The notes below the pieces were generated by a model, which saw only the letters and a program-made list of their open reading frames with translations, searched no databases and was not told where the DNA came from. From Phyllobacteriaceae bacterium UBA1940 (GTDB taxonomy: Bacteria > Pseudomonadota > Alphaproteobacteria > Rhizobiales > Rhizobiaceae), in contig DDFA01000048.1 in NCBI GenBank assembly GCA_002336975.1, positions 1 through 64,000 on the forward strand: 64,000 nt of DNA. The letters run 5' to 3'. A program made the translations under genes and the position numbers. This document shows positions 26,972-35,875 of the stretch, one piece after another; the first letter of the stretch is position 1; each line of letters starts with the position of its first letter.

Positions 26972-27695
26972 CCGACTTTTTCGCGTCTTTCTTGGCGTCC
27001 TTCTCGCGCAATTGCTCGATCCGCTTCGGGTCGCTCAGTTCGCGGATCGCGTCCTTGCCGTTCCAGCGCGCCGTCTTGTCGCTGGACGCCGCCAGTTGTT
27101 CGGCCAGCGCCAGCGCGGCCCGGTTCAGCATCAGCGAGCGTTTTCCCACCGAACGCAGCGCCCAGTTGACGGCCTTCTTGACGAAGTTGCGCGGGTCGGT
27201 GGCATGGCGCTCGACGACCACCAGCAGGGCGAGGAATGTCTCGTCCGGTTCCTTCTTGCGGTGCACCGCCGCCCAGGCGATCATCGCAAACGCCGTGCGG
27301 CGCACGAACTCGCGTTCATCGTCGGCGAACTCGTCGATCAGCATGCGCCAGTGGTCGGTGTCGACGAACAGGTCCGAGACGCCGTCGACCATGTCCCAGC
27401 TCTGAAAATCGGCGGCCCAGCGGCGAGCATCGGCGACGGTCATCCGCTTCGGGTCGGCGGTCAGGCCGGAGATGAAGCGCGCCTCGCCAATGCCGCTCTC
27501 CCACAGCGTCATCGCCCGCTCGTGGTTGCGCTTGATCTGCCTGGCGATGTCGCGCTGCACCGGATTGGGGATGCCCAGCACATTGTCGACATTGATGCCG
27601 TAGCGCTTTTTGCCCTCGCGGTTCTTTTCCGAATACAGCGTGCGCAGATGCGCGATCACCTCGTCGCTGGTCGATGCTGGCGACAGCGCGGTCAT
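26961..27695 (-). CDS. DNA alkylation repair protein (AlkD-like)
   Basis: 244-residue HEAT-like repeat glycosylase of the AlkD family, which removes bulky or cationic N3/N7-alkyl purines. Motifs seen include YGINVDNVLGIPNPVQRDIAR near the N-terminus (split here by family helices), RRTAFAMIAWAAVHRK, and NFVKKAVNWALRSVGKR near residue 180. The tail is strongly basic (KDAKKDAKKSARR). It is separated by 1 nt from the oxidoreductase upstream on the same strand. Confidence 0.9.
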   Translation of the reverse strand: MTALSPASTSDEVIAHLRTLYSEKNREGKKRYGINVDNVLGIPNPVQRDIARQIKRNHERAMTLWESGIGEARFISGLTADPKRMTVADARRWAADFQSWDMVDGVSDLFVDTDHWRMLIDEFADDEREFVRRTAFAMIAWAAVHRKKEPDETFLALLVVVERHATDPRNFVKKAVNWALRSVGKRSLMLNRAALALAEQLAASSDKTARWNGKDAIRELSDPKRIEQLREKDAKKDAKKSARR

Positions 27696-27696
27696 G

Positions 27697-28566
27697 CTAC
27701 TTTTCCAGCCGCGCCAGCAGCGAGGACGTGTCCCAGCGCCGGCCGCCCATCTGCTGCACGTCCTTGTAGAACTGGTCGACCAGCGCCGTCACCGGCAGTT
27801 TTGCGCCGTTGCGGTCGGCTTCCGCCAGGCAGATGCCAAGGTCCTTGCGCATCCAGTCGATGGCGAAGCCGAAATCGTATTTGCCGGCATTCATGGTCTT
27901 GTGGCGGTTCTCCATCTGCCACGATCCGGCCGCGCCTTTGGAGATCACGTCGACCACCTTTTCGATGTCGAGCCCGGCGCGCTTGCCGAAATGAATGCCT
28001 TCGGCCAGTCCCTGGACCAGGCCGGCGATGCAGATCTGGTTGATCATCTTGGTCAGCTGTCCGGCCCCGGCTTCGCCCATCAGACCGACCATCTTGGCGT
28101 AGGCGGCGATGACCGGCTTGGCCTTGTCGAACGCGGCTTCGTCGCCGCCGCACATCACCGTCAGCTGGCCGTTTTCGGCGCCTGCCTGGCCGCCCGATAC
28201 GGGGGCGTCGATGAAATCGAATCCGGCCGTCTTGGCCGCGGCATGGAGTTCGCGCGCCACTTCGGCGGATGCGGTGGTGTTGTCGATGAAGATCGCGCCC
28301 TTGGCCATCGAGGCGAACGCGCCCTGTGCGCCGACCGTCACTTGCCGCAGATCGTCGTCATTGCCGACGCAGGCGAACACGAAATCCTTGCCTTTCGCGG
28401 CCTCGGCGGGCGTAGCGGCGAAAGCGCCGCCATGTTCGGCTGCCCATTTTTCGGCCTTGGCGGCAGTGCGGTTGTAGACGGTGACGTCGTGTCCGCCCTT
28501 GTGCTTGAGATGCGCAGCCATGGGGTAACCCATGACGCCGAGGCCGAGAAATGCGACTTTTGCCAT
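27697..28566 (-). CDS. 3-hydroxyisobutyrate dehydrogenase-like NAD(P)-dependent oxidoreductase
   Basis: 289-residue beta-hydroxyacid dehydrogenase. It has the Rossmann motif GLGVMGYPMA (residues 8-17), the substrate-binding DAPVSGG (120-126) and catalytic Lys173 in TKMINQI. Relatives oxidise 3-hydroxyisobutyrate, tartronate semialdehyde or similar acids; the exact substrate is not readable. I start at the ATG at 28566 because the protein then begins with MAKVAFLGLG; the longer open frame upstream runs antisense-like through the permease gene. It is 77 nt downstream of an amino acid permease gene. Confidence 0.9.
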   Translation of the reverse strand: MAKVAFLGLGVMGYPMAAHLKHKGGHDVTVYNRTAAKAEKWAAEHGGAFAATPAEAAKGKDFVFACVGNDDDLRQVTVGAQGAFASMAKGAIFIDNTTASAEVARELHAAAKTAGFDFIDAPVSGGQAGAENGQLTVMCGGDEAAFDKAKPVIAAYAKMVGLMGEAGAGQLTKMINQICIAGLVQGLAEGIHFGKRAGLDIEKVVDVISKGAAGSWQMENRHKTMNAGKYDFGFAIDWMRKDLGICLAEADRNGAKLPVTALVDQFYKDVQQMGGRRWDTSSLLARLEK

Positions 28567-28643
28567 TACTTGCGTTCCAGATGATTGATGCGGCGACCCT
28601 ATCGCCGATCGCCGCGAGCGGCAAACGGCGACTGCTGGTCCAG

Positions 28644-29489
28644 CTAGTGCCTGAACAGGTGCCTTGTTATGCGCCGTTCGATCCAGTCGACCAGATGGCG
28701 CAGCGTTTCCACCAGCGCCAGATAGATGATGGTGGCCCACAGATAGGTCTGGAAATCGAAGCTGCGCGAATAGGCGCGGCGGGTTTCGCCCATCAGGTCG
28801 AAAATGGTGATCAGCGCCACGATGGCCGAGCCCTTGATCATCAGCACCAGTTCGTTGGCGTAGGGCCTCAGCGCCACGATCATCGCTTGCGGCAGGATCA
28901 CCTTGCGCAGCGTCACGCAACGCGACAGGCCAAGCGACGTCGCCCCCTCCCACTGGCCGCGCGGCACGCTTTCGATCGCTCCGCGCAGGATTTCCGCCTG
29001 GTAGGCCGCGGTGTTGAGCGTGAAGGCCAGAACCGCATAGGGCCAGGCGTCGCGCAGGAAATTCCACAGACCCAGTTCCTGCAGCGTCGGGCGGATCGAG
29101 GCGAAATATTCGCCGAGGCCGTAATAGACGAGGAATGTCTGCGCCAGCAGGGGCGTGCCGCGGAAAAAATAGACATAGCCGTAGGCGAGCGCCGAGGCGA
29201 TGCGGTTCTTCGACATGCGCGCCCAGGCGATCGGGATCGCCAGCAGCGAGCCGAGCACCATCGACACCGCCACCAGCTTCACCGTGACCCAAAGGCCGCG
29301 CATATAGGCCGGGAAGGTCCGGTCGAACAGTTCCGGGTTCCAGGCCCCAACCAGGTAGACGATCAGGCCGACGCCAAGCAGCGCCCAGAGCAGAAGCAGC
29401 GCGACGCCTAAAATGCGCGCGCCGGTCCAGGGTTTCGGTATAGCCGGCGGCCGTTCGATCGCCGCCGAGACTTGGCCAGAGACCGTCAT
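28644..29489 (-). CDS. Polar amino acid ABC transporter permease (HisM-like)
   Basis: 281-residue permease of the His/Glu/Gln (HisQ-HisM) class. It has an extended N-terminus with one helix, then the core with the permease motif (GAIESVPRGQWEGATSLGLS, about residues 165-185, and LPQAMIVALRPYANELV). The start overlaps the stop of the second permease by 4 nt. No ATPase gene lies in the cluster. Confidence 0.9.
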   Translation of the reverse strand: MTVSGQVSAAIERPPAIPKPWTGARILGVALLLLWALLGVGLIVYLVGAWNPELFDRTFPAYMRGLWVTVKLVAVSMVLGSLLAIPIAWARMSKNRIASALAYGYVYFFRGTPLLAQTFLVYYGLGEYFASIRPTLQELGLWNFLRDAWPYAVLAFTLNTAAYQAEILRGAIESVPRGQWEGATSLGLSRCVTLRKVILPQAMIVALRPYANELVLMIKGSAIVALITIFDLMGETRRAYSRSFDFQTYLWATIIYLALVETLRHLVDWIERRITRHLFRH

Positions 29490-30190
29490 CGCGCGCCCTC
29501 CTGCCGTTGCGTCCAGCGTTCGATCCAGCCGATCGCAAACGACGAGAGGATGGCGAGCGCCAGATAGATCAGGCAGGCGAAGCCGAAGAACAGGAATGCT
29601 TCCTTGGTCACCCGCGCTGCGATGCTGGTCTCGCGGATGATGTCGGCGAGGCCAATCGCCGAGACCAGCGACGTGTCTTTGAGCAGGATCAGCCAGAGAT
29701 TGGTCAGGCCGGGCAGGGCGATGCGCACCAGTTGCGGCAGGATGACCAGGCGCATGGTCTGGCCATGCGTCAGTCCTATGGCGTAGGCGCCCTCGTACTG
29801 GCCGCGCGGGATGGCGCGAAATGCCGACAGGAATACCTCGGAGGCATAGGACGAGAACACGAATGCGAGCGCCACCACGCCGGCGCCGAAACTGGAAATA
29901 TTGACGGTGGCGTTGATCCCGAGCGCGTTGACCAGTTGCTGCGCGCCGATCTGCACGCCGTAGTAGATCAGGAAAAGCGTCAGCAGTTCCGGCAGTCCTC
30001 GGAAGATCGTGGTGTAGATGTTTCCCGCGGTTCTGAGCGACGGTTCGGACGACTGTTTCGCCAGCGCGATCACGAATCCCAACAGCAGGCCGAACGGCAA
30101 CGTGACAAGCGCCAGCGACACGGTGACGCCGACGCCGCGAGCGATCTCGTCAAGCCAGCCCTCGGCCCCCCAACTCAGTAACGATAGCAC
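29486..30190 (-). CDS. Polar amino acid ABC transporter permease (HisQ-like)
   Basis: 234-residue partner permease with five or six helices. Motifs include TIFRGLPELLTLFLIYYG and the EAA-type AFRAIPRGQYEGAYAIGLTH. It lies 70 nt downstream of the binding-protein gene on the same strand and is translationally coupled to the next permease. Confidence 0.9.
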   Translation of the reverse strand: MLSLLSWGAEGWLDEIARGVGVTVSLALVTLPFGLLLGFVIALAKQSSEPSLRTAGNIYTTIFRGLPELLTLFLIYYGVQIGAQQLVNALGINATVNISSFGAGVVALAFVFSSYASEVFLSAFRAIPRGQYEGAYAIGLTHGQTMRLVILPQLVRIALPGLTNLWLILLKDTSLVSAIGLADIIRETSIAARVTKEAFLFFGFACLIYLALAILSSFAIGWIERWTQRQEGAR

Positions 30191-30260
30191 GCCAGATCTT
30201 CCCCTTGACTGGCTTCAGATTCGAAGACGGCGGCCACAGGGGCCGCCGCCGAATTGGTCG

Positions 30261-31043
30261 TCACTCGCCGCCGTAAGCGTCAAAGGTGAAGTATTTGTCG
30301 TTGATTTCCTTGTATTTTCCGTTCTCGCGTATCGCCTTGATCGCTGCCGAGAACTCATCTGCCAGCTTGGTGTCGCCCTTGCGAACCGCAATGCCGGCGC
30401 CAGGACCATGGATCTCGACGACGGGCGTCACCGGGCCGACCAGCACGCAGCATGCCTTGCCGGCGTCGGTGTCGAGGAAGCCCTGGGTGACGATGATGTC
30501 GTCATTGATGGCGTCGACGCGGCCGTTGGCGAAATCGGCGTGCATCTCGTCAGCCGTCGGATACGGCTTGATGGTCGAGTCGGTGTAGGTCTTTTCCGAA
30601 TAGTTGAAGTGCGTGGTGCCGGACTGCACACCGATCGTCTTGCCGGCGAGAGCTTCCTTGGTGACGCCGGTGATGCCGGAATCCTTCAGCGCGGCGATCG
30701 ACGGCGGCGTGTTGTAGTATTTGGCCGAGAAGTCGACCTGCTTCAGACGTTCCGGGGTGATCGACATCGAGGCGATGAACGCGTCGAACTTGCCGGCCTG
30801 CAGCGCGGGGATAGCGCCGTCCCAGTCCTGCGTCACCCACTCGCACTTGACCTTCATCTGCTCGCACAGCGCATTGCCGATATCGATGTCGAAGCCCTGG
30901 AGCTTGCCGTCGGCGGTGACGCTGTTGAAAGGAGGGTAGGCGCCTTCGGTACCCATCTTGATGGTGCGATCCTGCGCCTGCGCGGCGCCGATGGCGATCA
31001 TCGCGGCCGTTGCGCCAAGCGCGATGGAAGTTAGTATACGCAT
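30261..31043 (-). CDS. Amino acid ABC transporter substrate-binding protein (HisJ/ArgT class)
   Basis: 260-residue periplasmic binding protein. A signal peptide (residues 1-24, ending AAQAQ) precedes the SBP_bac_3 fold with EGAYPPFNSVTADGKLQGFD near the N-terminus and two Cys in KACCVLV. The class binds Lys/Arg/ornithine/His. The start is the ATG at 31043, which has GAGAGGAA about 6 nt upstream. It is a close paralogue of the binding protein encoded next to it at 31213-31998. Confidence 0.92.
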   Translation of the reverse strand: MRILTSIALGATAAMIAIGAAQAQDRTIKMGTEGAYPPFNSVTADGKLQGFDIDIGNALCEQMKVKCEWVTQDWDGAIPALQAGKFDAFIASMSITPERLKQVDFSAKYYNTPPSIAALKDSGITGVTKEALAGKTIGVQSGTTHFNYSEKTYTDSTIKPYPTADEMHADFANGRVDAINDDIIVTQGFLDTDAGKACCVLVGPVTPVVEIHGPGAGIAVRKGDTKLADEFSAAIKAIRENGKYKEINDKYFTFDAYGGE

Positions 31044-31139
31044 AGTGTTCCTCTCTGTTTTGTCTTGGGCGCCTGCCGTCCTTGAGGGCGACTGATTATC
31101 GCGCCGCTGCGGCATACTCCCATTGTTTGCCGGCAGATG

Positions 31140-31161
31140 ACAACTGCAAATGCACAGTTGT
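31140..31161. promoter_or_regulatory. Inverted repeat between the two binding-protein genes
   Basis: ACAACTG (31140-31146) and CAGTTGT (31155-31161) form a perfect 7-bp dyad with an 8-nt spacer, 97 nt upstream of the 31043 start and downstream of the other binding-protein gene. It is a candidate operator for the downstream cluster; the regulator is unknown. Confidence 0.3.
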
Positions 31162-31212
31162 TGCGACAGTCCATATCTTCGGGGAAGCGTGGGAAATTGA
31201 ACGCCGATCACT

Positions 31213-31998
31213 TTAGCGTCTTACCGCATCCCCATAGATATCAAAGGAAAAATAGCGGTCATTGATCGCTTTGTAGGTTCCGTTCTGGAGGATGGTCTTG
31301 AGCGCCGCGTTGAACCTGGCGACATTTTGGTCGCCCTTGCGCAGCGCGATGCCAGCGCCATCGCCGAGGAGCGCCGGATCGTGGGGTACGACGCCGAGCA
31401 GTTTGCAGCAGGCGCCTTGCGGCGATTTGAGGAATTCGTCGATGACGATCCGGTCGTCATTGACCGCATCGAGACGTCCGTTGGCGAGGTCGGACAACAT
31501 GTCCTCGACCGATCCGTAGGCCCTGATGTCGCTGCCGCCGAGCAGTTTTTCGGCGTAGTTGAAATAGACGCTCGAACTCTGGACTCCGACCGTGTGACCG
31601 CCGAGGTCGGCCGGGGCTACATCGGCGATGCTGGAGTCTTTGGGAACCGCGACCGCCGCGGGCGTGCGGTAATAGGGGTCGGTGAAGTCGACCTGCGTCT
31701 TGCGCTCGGCGGTGATGAACATCGACGCCACCGCCGCGTCGAATTTTCCGGTGACGAGCGCGGGGATCATCCCATCCCAGTCCTGCACCACCCATTCGCA
31801 GGTCACCTTCATCTCGGCGCACAGCGCGTTGCCGATGTCGATGTCGAAACCCTGGAGTTTTCCGTCCGCCGTAACGCTGTTGAAAGGCGGGTAGGCGCCC
31901 TCGGTGCCAAGCTTCAGCGTCGCGGTCTGGGAGAGGGACGGGCCCGCCCACACGCAGGCGAGCATTGTCAGGGCGGCGTGTGGAAAGGAGATGCGCAT
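31213..31998 (-). CDS. Second amino acid ABC transporter substrate-binding protein (paralogue)
   Basis: 261-residue periplasmic binding protein with a signal peptide (about 1-23, ending PSLSQ). It shares EGAYPPFNSVTADGKLQGFD and most of the ligand-pocket frame with its neighbour at 30261-31043, so the pair arose by tandem duplication. It differs in several pocket-near stretches (for example KDSSIADVAPADLGGHT versus KDSGITGVTKEALAGKT). I chose the ATG at 31998 because the signal peptide follows at once; the ribosome site is poor. Confidence 0.9.
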   Translation of the reverse strand: MRISFPHAALTMLACVWAGPSLSQTATLKLGTEGAYPPFNSVTADGKLQGFDIDIGNALCAEMKVTCEWVVQDWDGMIPALVTGKFDAAVASMFITAERKTQVDFTDPYYRTPAAVAVPKDSSIADVAPADLGGHTVGVQSSSVYFNYAEKLLGGSDIRAYGSVEDMLSDLANGRLDAVNDDRIVIDEFLKSPQGACCKLLGVVPHDPALLGDGAGIALRKGDQNVARFNAALKTILQNGTYKAINDRYFSFDIYGDAVRR

Positions 31999-32011
31999 GT
32001 GAAGGGTCCGC

Positions 32012-32539
32012 TCAGCGCGGCCTGGAAAGTCCAACCGTCGCGGCGACGAAATCGGCAATTGCCGCCACGTCGTCAAGTGCAAACAGCGGCAGGGTGCCCG
32101 CGTCGGTCGCGTGATCGGCGGCGACCGCGACGATGTTGGGGTCGTGTGGCGCGAGCGGCGCGTCGTCTTTGGAGCCAAGACGCCGGCATTCGATCTTGGC
32201 ATGGGCCTCGCGCTTGTAGCCCTCGACCAGGACCAGGTCGCAGGGCGCGAGCCGTTCCAGGATCCGCTCCAGGATCCGCTCCAGCTGCGGCTCGGCTTCG
32301 TCGCGCAATTCGTGCATCAGCGCCCAGCGGTTGGAAGATACGATGGCGACTTCGCCGGCGCCGGCCGCTCTGTGGCGAAAGCTGTCGCTGCCCGGTCTGT
32401 CTACATCAAAACCGTGATGGGCGTGCTTGACAGTTGAAACGCTGAAGCCACGGCGCACGAATTCGGCCACCAGCCGCTCCGTCAACGTGGTCTTGCCAGA
32501 ATTCTTCCAGCCGGTGACGCCAAAAACGCGGTGCGTCAT
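32012..32539 (-). CDS. mobB: Molybdopterin-guanine dinucleotide biosynthesis protein MobB
   Basis: 175-residue GTP-binding accessory protein that works with MobA in attaching GMP to molybdopterin. The P-loop GWKNSGKTTL (residues 10-19) is intact, followed by VKHAHHGFDVDRPGSDS and LVLVEGYKREAHAK. A 12-bp tandem duplication at 32257-32280 gives the repeated ERIL units in LERILERILERL. The start overlaps the mobA stop by 4 nt. Confidence 0.95.
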   Translation of the reverse strand: MTHRVFGVTGWKNSGKTTLTERLVAEFVRRGFSVSTVKHAHHGFDVDRPGSDSFRHRAAGAGEVAIVSSNRWALMHELRDEAEPQLERILERILERLAPCDLVLVEGYKREAHAKIECRRLGSKDDAPLAPHDPNIVAVAADHATDAGTLPLFALDDVAAIADFVAATVGLSRPR

Positions 32540-33153
32540 GGCGCGAGCCTGTCGGCGATCAGGCGGGCTTCGGCAAGGTCCTGAGGCGTGTTGACGTTGA
32601 AGAATGGATCGACGCTTTCGCCGTCCAGAACCGTATCGGTGACATCGACCCGGATCGAGGCATGGTTGTCGATGAAAGAGCCGAGCCGACGCTGGCCCGT
32701 GGCAAGCTGGTCTTCGACTTCGCGGGCAAGCGCGGTCGGCCACAATGCAAATGCCGGGTGGAGGCGGCCGCGCGAAGCGGCGACAGCAATTGTCGGCGGC
32801 CTGGCGGCCCGCGCCAGCCGGGCGGCGAGATCCCGCGGAAAAAACGGCGTATCCGCCGCTGCCGTCAGAACCCGATCGAAGCCGAGGTTTTGCGCCCAGT
32901 TCATGGCTGCGAAAACGCCGGCGAGCGGGCCATCGAATGTCGCGCTGTTGTCGCCGATCACAGGAAGCGCGAACGCGGCGAATCTGGCGGGATCGCCATT
33001 GGCGTTGATCGCAACCAGGTCGGCCGTCGGGCCGATCCGGTCGATAACATGCGCCAGCATCGGCCGGCCGGCGATCTCCAGCAGGCATTTGTCGCCGCCG
33101 CCCATGCGGCTCGAGCGGCCGCCCGCCACGATGACCGCCGCGAGACCGCTCAT
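32536..33153 (-). CDS. mobA: Molybdenum cofactor guanylyltransferase MobA
   Basis: 205-residue nucleotidyltransferase converting Mo-molybdopterin and GTP to the guanine dinucleotide cofactor. Signature VAGGRSSRMGGGDKCLLEI near the N-terminus and AAADTPFFP around residue 100 (metal-binding Asp). It begins with an ATGA overlap on the MFS transporter stop and ends overlapping mobB, so transporter, mobA and mobB form one coupled transcript. Confidence 0.95.
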   Translation of the reverse strand: MSGLAAVIVAGGRSSRMGGGDKCLLEIAGRPMLAHVIDRIGPTADLVAINANGDPARFAAFALPVIGDNSATFDGPLAGVFAAMNWAQNLGFDRVLTAAADTPFFPRDLAARLARAARPPTIAVAASRGRLHPAFALWPTALAREVEDQLATGQRRLGSFIDNHASIRVDVTDTVLDGESVDPFFNVNTPQDLAEARLIADRLAP

Positions 33154-34364
33154 TCGAGTTCGCCGACCTTGGCGGTGCGGCGGATCACCCAGTAGGACGC
33201 TAGTACGCTGAGCAGGGCCGACGCGAGCGCCACATGGATCAGCGGGAAGGGGCCGGTATCGGGACCCAGTAGCGACGACGCCGTGGCGGCCGCCAGCGCG
33301 CCGCCGGCGATCATCAGCGAGCCGCCGAGACCGGATGCCGAGCCGGCGAGGTGAGGGCGCACGCTGACGATGCCGGCATTGGCGCTCGGCAACGCCATGC
33401 CGTTTCCAACGCCGACAAGCGCCGCTGGCCCGAACAGCGAGATCGGGTGGTAGAACCCCGCGGCGAAGCACGCCAGCGACAGCAGCATGCCGGCGACGCC
33501 GACGAGGCTTCCCAACATCATCATGCGGTTCATGCCCCAGGCTTTGGTGAACCGCCCGGAGAGAAAATTGCCGGCCATGTAGCCGAAGGAGACGATGCCG
33601 AAATGAATGCCGTATTGCGACGGCGTCATCTGCAGGATCTCCGTCGATACGTAGGGTCCGCCGCCCAGAAAGGCGAAAAACGTGCCCGACGCGAAGGTCG
33701 CCGTGGCGGTGTAGCCCCAGAAGCGGGGGGATCGCAGCAGTTCGGGATAGGCGTGAAACTGCGCCCGCATCGATGGCGAAGGGTCGAGATTGGTCTCTTC
33801 CAGGTCGAACCACAGCACGACCACCGCCACCAGTCCGAAGCCGAACGACAGCCAGAAGCTCGCCTGCCAGCCAAAATGCTCGTCGAGATAGCCGCCGATG
33901 AACGGCGCGATCATCGGCGTCACGCTCATGCCCATGGTGATGTAGGCGATCTTCGATGCCGAATCCTCGGCCGCGAACACATCGCGCACGATGGCGCGCG
34001 ACAAGACGATGCCGGCGGCGCTGAGCGCCTGGATGAGCCGCCAGCCCAGCAGCGCCGAAAAACTCGGCGAAAAGATCGCCGCCAGCGTCGCCAGACAGAA
34101 CAGCGAGAAGCAGATCAGCAGCACCGGACGGCGCCCGTATCTGTCGGACGCTGGTCCGATGAACAATTGCGTCACCGCCAGCGCGACCAGGTAGAGCGAG
34201 ATCAGCAGTTGCACGACCGCGTAGTCGACCTGGAAATGTCTCGACATGGTCGGCAGCGACGGCAGGAACACGTTCATCGCAAGCGGGCCGACCGACGCCA
34301 TCAGCACCAGCGTCGCCAGTTTTGGCGGATTGGCGCGCCTTGTCGTGTTTGTCGCGTCCATCAT
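33150..34364 (-). CDS. Bcr/CflA-type MFS drug exporter
   Basis: 404-residue 12-helix major facilitator. It has the DHA1 loop motif GPASDRYGRRPVLL (between helices 2 and 3) and the motif C-like stretch SVTPMIAPFIGGYL in helix 5, typical of Bcr/CflA drug/H+ antiporters (bicyclomycin, chloramphenicol class). Its substrate is unknown. It overlaps the EamA gene by one base upstream and mobA downstream. Confidence 0.9.
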   Translation of the reverse strand: MMDATNTTRRANPPKLATLVLMASVGPLAMNVFLPSLPTMSRHFQVDYAVVQLLISLYLVALAVTQLFIGPASDRYGRRPVLLICFSLFCLATLAAIFSPSFSALLGWRLIQALSAAGIVLSRAIVRDVFAAEDSASKIAYITMGMSVTPMIAPFIGGYLDEHFGWQASFWLSFGFGLVAVVVLWFDLEETNLDPSPSMRAQFHAYPELLRSPRFWGYTATATFASGTFFAFLGGGPYVSTEILQMTPSQYGIHFGIVSFGYMAGNFLSGRFTKAWGMNRMMMLGSLVGVAGMLLSLACFAAGFYHPISLFGPAALVGVGNGMALPSANAGIVSVRPHLAGSASGLGGSLMIAGGALAAATASSLLGPDTGPFPLIHVALASALLSVLASYWVIRRTAKVGELE

Positions 34365-35284
34365 TAGGCCCTGTCGCCGGCTGTCGGCGCGCCGATGGCT
34401 TCGGCCGCCGGTTTTGCGCCGCCCACGACCCGTTCGCGGTACAGCATGTAGACGCCCGACAAGACGACAATCGCGGCCCCGGCAAGCATCATCGTGTCAG
34501 GGATCGAGCCGAAGACGAGATATCCGGCGACGGTCGCCCAGATCAGCGATACGTAACGGAACGGCGCAACGAAGGACAGTTCGCCGACCCGCATTGACTG
34601 GATGATGGCTTGGTAGCCGGCGAGAACGAAAATGGCGGCCGCTGCCAGCAGCCCAACATATTCCGCAGTCAATGGCGTCCATCCGCCCGTCGCCGGAACG
34701 ATGACCAGGCCGAACGCCGCCACCGATCCGGCAGTGAGCAGCGACACAAAGCCGGTCGGGATGTCGGCCGGAATGCGCCGCGTCGCCAGGTCGCGGAAGG
34801 CGCAGCAGACCACGCAGGCCAGCACGTAGATCGAGTAGGAATTGAACCCCTCCATGCCCGGTCGCACGATGATCAGCACTCCGACGAAGCCAACAAGGAT
34901 CGCGGTCCAGCGGCGCGGCCCGACCTGCTCGCCGAAGAACAGCGCTGCGGCGACGGTGATCACCAGCGGCAGCGACTGGAATACGGCCGAGACATTGGCC
35001 AGCGGCAGGTTGGCCAGCGCCAGCAGGAAGAATGTCGTGCCGCCAAGCTCGCCGACTACCCGCGCCAGCACGGCGGGATGTTTCAGGCTGGCCATCGGCG
35101 GCCATTGCCGCAACCGCCACACCAAGACTGCCATCAGCACGGTCGCGAAAACGCCGCGCACAAACATGATCTGGCCGACGCCAAGATGCTGCGATACCAG
35201 CTTGACCAGCGTGTCGTTTGTCGTGAATGCGGCTTGCGAGAGCGCCATCAGCGTGGCGCCGCGCATGTTTGGAGAAAGTGCCAC
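34364..35284 (-). CDS. DMT-family EamA transporter
   Basis: 306-residue membrane protein with ten helices and two EamA repeats (about 10-140 and 155-290). The family exports amino acids, nucleotides or other small metabolites; no substrate can be assigned. The one-base overlap with the MFS gene places it first in the transporter-mobA-mobB transcript. Its start is 118 nt from the 3' end of the small exported protein gene upstream. Confidence 0.88.
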   Translation of the reverse strand: MALSPNMRGATLMALSQAAFTTNDTLVKLVSQHLGVGQIMFVRGVFATVLMAVLVWRLRQWPPMASLKHPAVLARVVGELGGTTFFLLALANLPLANVSAVFQSLPLVITVAAALFFGEQVGPRRWTAILVGFVGVLIIVRPGMEGFNSYSIYVLACVVCCAFRDLATRRIPADIPTGFVSLLTAGSVAAFGLVIVPATGGWTPLTAEYVGLLAAAAIFVLAGYQAIIQSMRVGELSFVAPFRYVSLIWATVAGYLVFGSIPDTMMLAGAAIVVLSGVYMLYRERVVGGAKPAAEAIGAPTAGDRA

Positions 35285-35401
35285 CAGGCAGGATCCGGTT
35301 TCAGTTCCGGATTTAGCATCCAGTGGCGCGCTGGCAACCGTAAATGACTGGTCCAGCGGTGCTGAATCGACCGCCGCCGAACCTGACGGGCGATTTCGGG
35401 G

Positions 35402-35758
35402 TCAGTGGACCGGCGTGAGTATTTCCGTGCCGGTGCCGCCTTCGCCGCTGATGGTCCACAGGCCGTTCAGGCTGCCGTCGGGCAGCACCTTGTAGATCAC
35501 CAGTCCGAACACATCCTCCATCACATAGGCGGCCGCGAAGGAATCGCCGTTGCGGCTGCATATGCCGTCCGAGACGTTCGGCGTCTTCCACTCGATCACG
35601 CAGGTCGTGTCGCTGGTCAGCGTGATTTGCGCGGTGCCGGAATAGGAGGACCCGTCATGATTGGTTCCTTCGACGGTGTAGGACCCGCCGATGTCTTGCG
35701 CATTTGCAATGCCCGCCATCGCCAGGACGGCGAGCCCGGCTCCAAGATAGCTTTTCAT
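35402..35758 (-). CDS. Small exported protein of unknown function
   Basis: 118-residue periplasmic protein. A signal peptide (residues 1-21, MKSYLGAGLAVLAMAGIANA) precedes a beta-rich domain (GSYTVEGTNHDGSSYSGTAQ, later GLVIYKVLPDGSLNGLW) with two Cys that could form a disulfide. It resembles small alphaproteobacterial proteins loosely labelled fibronectin-binding; I would not assign a role. The start has GGGGA at 8 nt; Met codons 6 and 15 nt upstream are in frame. Confidence 0.78.
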   Translation of the reverse strand: MKSYLGAGLAVLAMAGIANAQDIGGSYTVEGTNHDGSSYSGTAQITLTSDTTCVIEWKTPNVSDGICSRNGDSFAAAYVMEDVFGLVIYKVLPDGSLNGLWTISGEGGTGTEILTPVH

Positions 35759-35875
35759 GTGCATGTTCCCCAAAGGCCGCGAGATGCGGCCCGCAGGCCG
35801 ACGCTATTCTGCTCGACAGCGCGTGTAAATCGGGACGGACGCAGCCTTGCCCCGACGTTGTCCGGTCCGCGGGCG

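Noticed and set aside
27697..29538. A 613-codon frame that seems to fuse the 3-hydroxyisobutyrate dehydrogenase to an upstream domain
   Set aside because: The upstream part is the out-of-frame reading of the permease gene and shows no domain. The dehydrogenase is complete from its own ATG at 28566.
32536..34485. A long frame that seems to fuse MobA to an upstream domain
   Set aside because: The extension is the MFS gene read in another frame. MobA begins normally at 33153 with an ATGA overlap.
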